From: Bactericera cockerelli
Lineage: Eukaryota; Arthropoda; Insecta; Hemiptera; Triozidae
NCBI GenBank assembly: GCA_024516035.1
Contig: CM044961.1
Coordinates: 10,680,094 to 10,744,093 of the forward strand
Length of the DNA stretch: 64,000 bases
Direction of reading: 5' to 3'
The notes below the pieces were generated by a model, which was given only the letters and a program-made list of their open reading frames with translations, was not told the origin of the DNA and searched no databases. A program made the translations under genes and the position numbers. This document shows positions 18,700 through 28,000 of this stretch, piece by piece; the stretch's first letter is position 1, and each line of letters begins with the position of its first letter.

Positions 18700-19830
18700 A
18701 CAACATTACAGTAACAGTCTCTGCTATAGCGTAGTTTTTAGAACAAGACCATATTTACTCTATGACTCCATAGGCATAAAAAAGCAGAAAACAGTTGGTT
18801 TTTCTGTTGTATACACATTATGTTTATTTTAGGTGCTATGTAGTGCATTAAAGTTGAAATACATTTAAATTGAACACATTTTTTGATCAATCTCATTTGA
18901 TCAAAAATGTGATCCAAGATTCAGAGTACTTACGGCTAGTTTTGTAAGAATCGATTTTTGCTTCCATATTTACGTCACCTATGTTTTTTACGTGATTTTT
19001 TCTTCTTTCTTTTTGATGACAATTTCATTGTGTACCTACCGACACTGTTGGTTTTAAAAACTCAGAATTTTATTTTTGATGTAAATTATAAAGTTACTCT
19101 ATTTTTGTGTGAAGCATAGAATTATTCTGTTTTTCGTGTTAACGATAGAAATACCTATTTGTTTTTTTAGTTGTTCTGAACAACTAGTGTTTTATAAATT
19201 AAGTACAAGTTTGATTTGAACACAACTTGTCAAAGAAAATAATTACATATTTTTTTTATACAGAATTTGAATCTGGAAAACAAGTTTTTTTTATGGAAAC
19301 ATCGTTTTTTCTCCAAATTATATTTTATTGAATAATATTTATTGAACAACAAAGAGATTTCACAATACTCTGTTTATAATATATGTACTTACATTGGTGT
19401 TCACAGAATTAAATATTAAAAGTAAACAAAATTGTAAAAAAAGAAATTTTAGGAATGTTTAAATTCAAGAAATACATTAATAATTTTTTAATAGATAGTT
19501 TTTATTGAGAAACAAAAAATATACATTAAATCATGCCCACCACATTAATTTTTCGCTCCTTCTCTCGAAATATATGTTTGTAGGTATTATACTCCATACT
19601 TGAGATTGCTTTCTTATTTTTCGAAATTATTTTCAGTTTATAATATTATATGTGCTTGAGAGAGACACACCCATCTTACGGGGGTGGAATGGACACTCAG
19701 AGTCTACGTAGGGGCTCCGTTACTCCTTTCACTGTCAGATAATGTGAGATTTTAATTATATCTTAAAGAAATTAATTAAAAAAAAGAAATATAATGTACC
19801 TCTGTATACTAACTTGGGATATTCGAAGCA
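18700..19830. other. AT-rich intergenic stretch, no gene seen
   Basis: No ORF, splice-flanked exon or repeat family of this window is recognisable, apart from isolated T-runs. Confidence 0.5.
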
Positions 19831-19985
19831 CATTTATGCTTTGCGAGGAAAAATGAGTAGCTACTTGTGTGAGTGGAGACTTTGACCGAAAATAATGGTA
19901 CCACAACAACTTCTGTTATAATGAGACTTGGCTGTATGGAATGGCCTTGCCTACCAAGGCAAATATGTACTTACCATAATATAGG
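19830..19985 (+). repeat. SINE family B tail fragment
   Basis: GAGGAAAAATGAGTAGCTAC and GGCTGTATGGAATGGCCTTG. The latter motif recurs at 47.7 kb. Confidence 0.5.
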
Positions 19986-20014
19986 GGAAAGAAAAAAGGG
20001 ACTTTTTTTCATTT

Positions 20015-20160
20015 TGGGCTTAACCTAATTTTCAACTACATGGTCATACAGGACGAGGCCAGAGGGTTTCAACCACCATTTGCTGGAAACTCACAGACCA
20101 GCTACTCAAATCAACCTCAAACAGCCTGAGTGGGGCCAAGAAGATCCAGCATCACGAGGA
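20015..20160 (-). repeat. SINE shared-body fragment
   Basis: Diverged antisense body (TGGTCATACAGGACGAGG, GAAACTCACAGACCAGCTAC). Confidence 0.5.
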
Positions 20161-20204
20161 GTTGACTTAAGGTCGTCCTTGCCATTTTCAGTGTTCTCAC
20201 AAAC

Positions 20205-20408
20205 TGTTTTTTTATTTGGGTTTAAAGTCATTTTCAACTTCATGGTCATTTGGTTATACCACGAAGGGGGTGTTACCCTCCATTCGTAGGAAACTCACAA
20301 ACCTGCTACCCACATTAACCGGACCCAGCCTGGGTCTTCACCTCGCTGGACGATGCTTAACTTCGGTGACATTACGAGAACCGGTGCGCGCCATTGACGC
20401 TGGCTAAA
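20205..20408 (-). repeat. 5S rRNA-derived SINE copy (antisense)
   Basis: GAAACTCACAAACCTGCTAC ... GAGAACCGGTGCGCGCCATT, ending GACGCTGGC. It adjoins the 54-bp array. Confidence 0.75.
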
Positions 20409-20845
20409 CTGATTTTCAATATTTCCCACAACTCTTTCTTCACCGTTCATTATTCTTACGCTTTTTGATTCAACATTTCCCACAACTCTTTCTTCACCGT
20501 TCATTATTCTCACGCTTTTTGATTCAACATTTCCCACAACTCTTTCTTCACCGTTCATTATTCTCACGCTTTTTGATTCAACATTTCCCACAACTCTTTC
20601 TTCACCGTTCATTATTCTTACGCTTTTTGATTCAATATTTCCCACAACTCTTTCTTCACCGTTCATTATTCTTACGCTTTTTGATTCAATATTTCCCACA
20701 ACTCTTTCTTCACCGTTCATTATTCTTACACTTTTTGATTCAATATTTCCCACAACTCTTTCTTCACCGTTCATTATTCTTACGCTTTTTGATTCAACAT
20801 TTCCCACAACTCTTTCTTCACCGTTCATTATTCTTACGCTTTTTG
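20405..20845 (-). repeat. 54-bp tandem array on the guanine deaminase stop codon
   Basis: Eight units of 54 bp (18 codons). The unit nearest the gene contains the final codons KKRKNNER and the TGA. In another frame the whole array is open and would read MNGEERVVGNVESKSVRI repeatedly. Confidence 0.95.
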
Positions 20846-21062
20846 CTCAGCCCTCGTGTTTTATCAACGACCTTTGCTCCGGCCACGTAGACCCTCTCCA
20901 CATTCCTGTCGTCCCCGGAGAAGAAGAACTTGAGGAACTGTTCCTGCAGGCTGCGTCCACACGAGAACTCCACGGGAGAGCAGGGCGCGTCCACACTGAT
21001 CACCAGAGCGTCGAACTGTTTGCCCGCCGAGAAGTTGCCGATTTGATCCTCTAGGTTCAGGG
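20818..21062 (-). CDS. GDA: Guanine deaminase last exon
   Basis: Acceptor TTTTCCAG; CC completes the Ala codon (GGAK|A). It encodes LNLEDQIGNFSAGKQFDALV, the GRSLQEQFLKFFFSGDDRNV segment and a basic end SKKRKNNER before the TGA at 20820. Confidence 0.93.
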
Positions 21063-24000
21063 CTGGAAAAAAGAGAACGAATATTTTATACTGTGATTTT
21101 TCATGGCAATGTTGTTGTTGAATTCTTGTAAATTTTTGTGCCGGAGAATAATAAGTAGTCTAGTTAGGAATTTTACCATTGTTTATTATTATTATTCAAC
21201 ACTTCATTAGATAGGTACATATAAAAAGACATAATATGTACAATACAAATAATTATTATAAAGAATTAAAAATGGAAACAATATAGGACGTGATTATCGT
21301 CTGAGATAATCTCAGCCATCAAACCCATGAAGTGACCTCTGAGAGCTCAGTGATCGGCTTTCTGGACATCTTAACCAATTATCTTCATAGTACTTGGCTT
21401 CGATTTCAAGGCTCTCAAAATAGTATTTTACAATAAACTCAGTACAATTTTGGGGCCCCGCGCCTTGAAATGCGAGGGGCCCCCGGCAGCTTTAATCCGA
21501 CACTGAATATGACCATCCAGTTGAAAGCGATGTTGAACCCAAAAAAGAAAAAAAAAGTTCTGTCAGACATAGGATGTTTACCGTTCTGTAATCTACGTCC
21601 TGCTTTCGCTGTAATTTATGCAGATGTATTATGCCCGTCAGTAGGAGAACGTGACGATATATCGCTCTCTGTTTAACCTGCACAATTCATTTAAATAATA
21701 CTCGCTCTGTCTCGAAGGGTTTTCACATATGTATACTTCTACATTATGAACGAGGCTATCTCTAATAAACATTCCTAATTGGGCGAGGTTTTTGCCTATC
21801 CTGGTGGTGGAAATCGATACTAAGGGCGGAATTAATAGACGTTTTTGTAATACCTCTGTGGCGCTAAGTCACAGATTGCGTACTGTGCAAGATAGGGAAA
21901 ACCGACACTTACCAACGACTTAAGTTATTGATGTTGTCTATTAATTCCGCCCTAAATCTTACTAATGTCTGCACGATTCAATTTGTCTTTCCTAATTCTC
22001 GCATGACTGACCTTTCGCTCCTCCCATGGTAGCGTAGTAGAAAGCACGCTCGAAGTTCAGAGGCACGCCCTCAGCTTCAAGGGGCGGAGCTTTACCGGTG
22101 GATATCTCATGGTGGGCGCCATCCCGTCTGGCGAAGTTCAGAACTGACGACACTTCGAGGGATCGACGCGCGACCTCCAGAATGGAAGGTGAGTAGCCTG
22201 CTCCCATGTCCGTGCCGAGACCTTAAGTAGTTTAGGAAAGTCATTAGAATTGTAATGTAATGTAAATAGCTTTTATTTGTACAATTAAATTTACACATTT
22301 TAACATAAATACCTTGAACACAATTAAGTGTAGCAAATCAGATTGGTATCTGAGGCCTCTCCTCATAAAGAGGCATGTGACCAATTGGTCCAAACCCGGG
22401 CTACAGATTTAAAATAAAATTAAAATTACTTTAATTTAGATGTAAATTAAATAATTATTTATATTTTTCTCTTTTCTATCTATCTTTTACACACACACAC
22501 ACACTCTCTCTAAATCTAATCTCCTCCTCATCCAATTCCCTTTGAATCTCTCTCATACTCCAACCATACTTCTCTATACACTTTCCCCATTCTCTTCCAC
22601 TCACTTCTCTCCTCAGCTACTCTCCTCCATAGTACTCCTCATTAGAATTAATAAAATATAAAAAAGAGAAAATATTTGAAGCGTCAAAAAAAAAAAAAAA
22701 AAATCAAAGAAACAAGTACATATTTTTTTTTATTTTTTTTTTTTTATGATAACACATACACGACCAGTTGTGCCACGAGGACTTATGAGTCCCATCATTC
22801 CAGCAATAAGCCTAAGACGTATTATTTTGTGATTAAAATCCCAACTTGCTGGGTTTCAAACCCGCAACTTCTGGACTACTAGACCGACACCTTGACCACT
22901 GACCTACCGGGACAGACAAACTATTCTTACCAATGTTCACTCCCTTCCGAGCAATCTTGGCCGTATCGCAGGCGCCGCTCTGTAGGAAGCAGTTGGAGCT
23001 CGGACAGTGGATGATGGAGCTGCCTCGGCTGGCTATCACCTCCAGCTCAGCCTCTGATAGGTGGATGCCATGGGCCAGGATCGTCTGTTGGAAAGATGAG
23101 TCAGTCAATGAGCGGAAGAAAGATGTAAATAATATAATACCTAAGAAACTATGACAAATTAATACAATACCTATGAAACCATGACTAAACAATACAATAT
23201 CTATGAGACCATGACAAAACAATAGAAAATCTATGAAACCATGACAAAACAATAGAATATCTATGAAACCATGACAAAAAATACAATACCTATGAAACCA
23301 TGACAAAACTATACAATACCTATGACACTATGACAATACAATACAACACTCCTCTTATCTTGTAATCTCATTTCACAATTTGCATTTTACTTTCTAGAGA
23401 GCGTATGGCCGCTGGCTGAGAAGTGCTGGAAACAAAACATACGTGAGTCACTAATTTGTCCTTTCCTCGATTGTACCTGGAATACCTGGATGGTTCTCCG
23501 AAACTGGTGCAAAAATAGACCACAATTAGGAGAATGATTATTATTTTTCTCTCCAAAATAGGTTCGTTTTCAACACTAGATCCGTGTTGAATATTTCTTA
23601 CTGTTCACTGTCGTGATCCAATAATTGAGAGCATCAAAAATATCAACATGCTTACCTTCTTTGTTAGTAGCCCAGCACGATCATATACCTCCGTGTAAGT
23701 CTCACATTTCGGGTTCATTCGTTTGACTTCGGCTATTTCCGCCTGGTTCTCCGACAGATGGGTCTGGATGCGCAGATCGTACTCTTTTGCCTTTTGCGCA
23801 AGTCGTGTCAGCGTGTCCATTTCACAAGTGACGGCGAAGCGAGGCGTAATGATGGGCTGCACCAGAGGGTACTGGAAGGAATTTGATTCAATCAGTCTAA
23901 TGGAGGTCAAACATGAGCGGGTGACATCTAAGCAGTCAATATGAAGTATTGTATGTAATGGAAGACGAAACAGCCAGCGCCCACGGGGTACAGCCGAATT

Positions 24001-24845
24001 TTTGGCTATGCATGTATGAGAATACCGTTAGCTTTAGAACCGCCCTTGATCAAGTTTTGTTTTATTAATTTCAATTTCTATGTATGTATATATTCTATGT
24101 CATTTGTAAATAAAACTTGATCCAACATGTTTAATAATGTATATTGTCCCATCGAAATCAATAGTTCATATTGACTTCTTAGGTATAGCTTCATAGTGGG
24201 TCACCTCCCAAAATATCATCGTAAATCTAACAGAGTAAAACTCTGTTAGATAAAAATTGGCTAACATCAAAGGCTCATTCTATGATATTATAAAAATGTT
24301 AACCATGTCTTGGGATTGCAGTTTTAGCTGTAAAGTGCAATCAGGCCTCTCAAGCACGACCAATACGCAAAAATAGGAAAAAAATAGTGCCATGAGTCAA
24401 GAAAAGTATTTAAAAGGATTCATCAACATAGAAGTATTCACCAGTAATCATGGAAATTGGAACTAAACTTTAATACTGCGGAACCCATAAATTTATACCC
24501 AACGCAAGTAATAATGGCACAGATAAACAAAAAACTCAACTTATCTGAAAAACTAATGCCACAAATTTGGTTTTAACTTTCATTTTAAAAATGAGGATTT
24601 TTCTATGCATTCGTTCGTTCAACTAATATGAAAATATCTAAACTTTTTTTTCAGTTTGTGCATATTTTAATGTGCACCCATCAGGAAAGAGAAAAAGAAG
24701 AAGAATAAACAGATTAAGATTAAGAGGAGGAGGAGAATAAGCAACAGGAGGAGAATAAGGAAAGAGAATTGGAAGAAATTTGAGAAGAAAGGATGTAAGG
24801 TAATTTATAGAAAATAATGTGAATGAGAGGGATATAGGAAAGACT

Positions 24846-24877
<32 letters not shown>

Positions 24878-25015
24878 AAGAGAAAGAGAAAGAGAAAGAG
24901 AAAGAGAAAGGAGAAAAGAGAAAGAGAAAGAGAAAGAGAAAGAGAAAGAGAAAGAGAAAGAGAAAGAGAAAGAGAAAGAGAAAGAGAAAGAGAAGAGAAA
25001 GAATGAGAAGAGAGG

Positions 25016-25053
<38 letters not shown>

Positions 25054-28000
25054 AAGAGTTGGGCGCTAAGTTATGGATATGGAGTGACCTTTTGTTTAGG
25101 TGACGGGAGATTCACTAGATGTTACTTAGGGAATCTGTAGGGAAATTTGTAGGCAGTGCCTGTATGACGTTGCTTAAGAAAGTAAATGAGAAAAGATACT
25201 GAAGGGTGAATACACGAGTATTTGAGCGGTGTATTCGCTACACAAGCAGCCAATACACATGAATTTCATAAACTAAGAAAGAGAGAGAGATTAAAGAGCG
25301 AGTAAATGAGAAGGATAGTAAGGAGGAAATAAGAAAGAAGATTTAGGGAAATAGAGAAAAGTGAGAAGAAAATAGAAGGATAATAGGGAGGAAAAAGAGA
25401 TGGTAAGAGAAGTAGACGAAGAATAGCGAGGAGACAATTTTAAGGATCAAAGTTTTACAACAAATTTTAAAATAAACAACAACAAATATAAGGGAACAAT
25501 TATAGTTAGACATTCCACCAATCACAGAGCGGACAGCGCAGCGCCCCATATTTCGAACCTTAATCGAATCCTATTTCATAATTTGGCTCTAGGTAGACGG
25601 CCACAACGAGTACCCTGGGCCTATACCCTACACCCTAGATCCTCGACCCTGGTACTGGTACTTATAACTCGACTAGCGGGCTGTCGCCCGCTTTGCGGGC
25701 CGAGGTATGGCCGTGAAAGCAAAAAAATCCTTTTTCGTCAATGGCAGGTGTTGTAGTGGGAATTTCGAAAAATCCCTTCTTATTGCACATCTAGACTATA
25801 AGACAAAGCTACCTACCAAATTTCAGCTTCCTAGGACTTACGGTTTGGGCTGTAGAGCGATGATCAGTCAGTCAGTGGTCAGTGGTCAGTCAGTGACTTT
25901 GACATTTATACAGGGTGGGGCAAAAGTCTGGAAACCCCTGAATAACTTTCGAATAGCTTCTTCGGTAAAATTAAAATTTTGTATGGTAAACTGGGCTAAT
26001 AAGACCTTCTTTTAGAGTCGGGTCGATTTTTGTTACCGGCCCTCATGTCGGGGCCAGGGGGGCCAACTTCATTTTTTTAAATACGAACCCCCACCTTGCG
26101 ATACATTTTTGAAAAGGTCTTAAAATAACAAATACATTGGTGCAAATTTTATTTTTTTAATATTAACTGTTTACAAATGGCGTCCAACTTTGTGTATGCA
26201 GTAAAGTCTGGAAACCCCTGAATATCTTTCGAAAGGGCTTTCTCAGTAAACTTAAAATTGTGTACGGTAATCCTTGGTAATTAGACCTTATATTAGAATG
26301 GGACCGATTTTTTTTTACCGGCCCCCATGTCGGGGCCAGGGAGGCCAACTTCATTTTTTTAAATAAAAAACCCCACCTTGCGATACATTTTTGGAAAGGT
26401 CTAATTACCCCGACTTACCGTGCACAACTTTAAATTTACTGAGAAAGCCTTTTCAAAAGATATTCAGGGGTTTCCAGACCTTACTGCATATACCAAGTTG
26501 GACGCCGTTTGCAAACAGTTAATATTAAAAAAATAAAATTTGCACCAATGTATTTCTTATTTAAAGACCTTTCCAAAAATGTATCGCAAGGTGGGGGTTC
26601 GTATTTAAAAAAATGAAGTTGGCCCCCCTGGCCCCGACATGGGGACCGATAACAAAAATCGACTTATCTTTAAAAGAAGGTCTTATTAGCCCGGTTTACC
26701 ATACAAAATTTTAATTTTACCAAAGAAGCCATTCGAAAGTTATTCAGGGGTTTCCAGACTTTTGCCCCACCCTGTATATTAATTCTTAAAGGATAATTAG
26801 AGTTCTGTATTGTAAATCAACACTCACCGATTTCTTCTTCATTTCCACCACAAACCTCTCCGTCGCGGCCAAAGACTCCTCGCCACTCTCCCCATAGTAC
26901 TCTTCGCAGTTCACCGTCATGTTCACCTTGCCCACGAATCCCCTCTGCCCTCTCCTCTGCAGGGCGTCGGCCAGGACCAGACAGGCGTCCGTGTGGATGG
27001 TGCCGAAGTAGGAAGCGGTGGTGGTTCCGCAGGACAAGGTTCTATTCTGAGAGAGGAAAGCACAGGGGGTTTACATCTATTCTGAGAGAAGAAAGCACAG
27101 GGGGTTCACATCTATTCTGAGAGAAGAAAGCACAGGGGGTTCACATCTATTCTGAGAGAAGAAAGCACAGGGGGTTCACATCTATTATGAGAGAAGAAAG
27201 CACAGGGGGTTCACATCTATTCTGAGAGAAGAAAGCACAGAGGGTTCACATCTATTATGAGAGAAGAAAGCAGGGAGGGTTCACATCTATTCTGAGAGAA
27301 GAAAGCACACACGGGGTTTTCACATCGGTGAAAGTCACCGGAGAAGCAAAGTTGAACGAGTGCCGGGGCTTCGTTTCAGAAAGCACTTTCACTCTCAAAT
27401 TTCCAAAATCTTCCTTTCAACCGAAGTAGGACGCGGTGGTGGTTCCGCAGGACAAGGTTCTATTCTGAGAGAAGAAAGCACAGGGGGTTCACATCTATTC
27501 TAAGAGAAGAAAGCACAGGGGGTTCACATCTATTCTGGGAGAAGAAAGCACAGGGGGTTCACATCTATTCTGAGAAAAGAAAGCACAGGGGGTTCACATC
27601 TATTCTGAGAGAAGAAAGCACAGGGGGTTCACATCTATTCTGGGAGAAGAAAGCACAGGGGGTTCACATCGGTGAAAGTCACCGGAGAAGCAAAGTTGGA
27701 CGAGAATTCAAATCGTGGATAAAATTTCAAGAAGAGATAGGTGCCATAGTATATTTTCGACGCGGGATGAAAGTATCCCAATAAATATCAGTACACTACC
27801 TAGGAAAAAAGAAAAGAAAGTTGGACGAGTGTCGGTGCTTCGTTTAAGAAAGCACTTTCACTCTCAAATTTCCAATTTATTTATTTATTTATAATAGCCT
27901 TTATTTGAATAAATTTTTAATACATATCAAAATAAACATAGACAAGCTTAACCTTAGAGTACTAATAAAAAATAATAAATGAATACATTATGGAAAAATA

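Noticed and set aside
20295..20828. 177-residue repetitive ORF on the minus strand as a gene
   Set aside because: It is the 54-bp array read in a frame other than the deaminase frame; no other coding support.
24819..25103. Arg/Glu-rich protein
   Set aside because: Translation of a GA microsatellite; the same applies to ORFs at 7.5-8.1, 38.6 and 48.1-48.6 kb.
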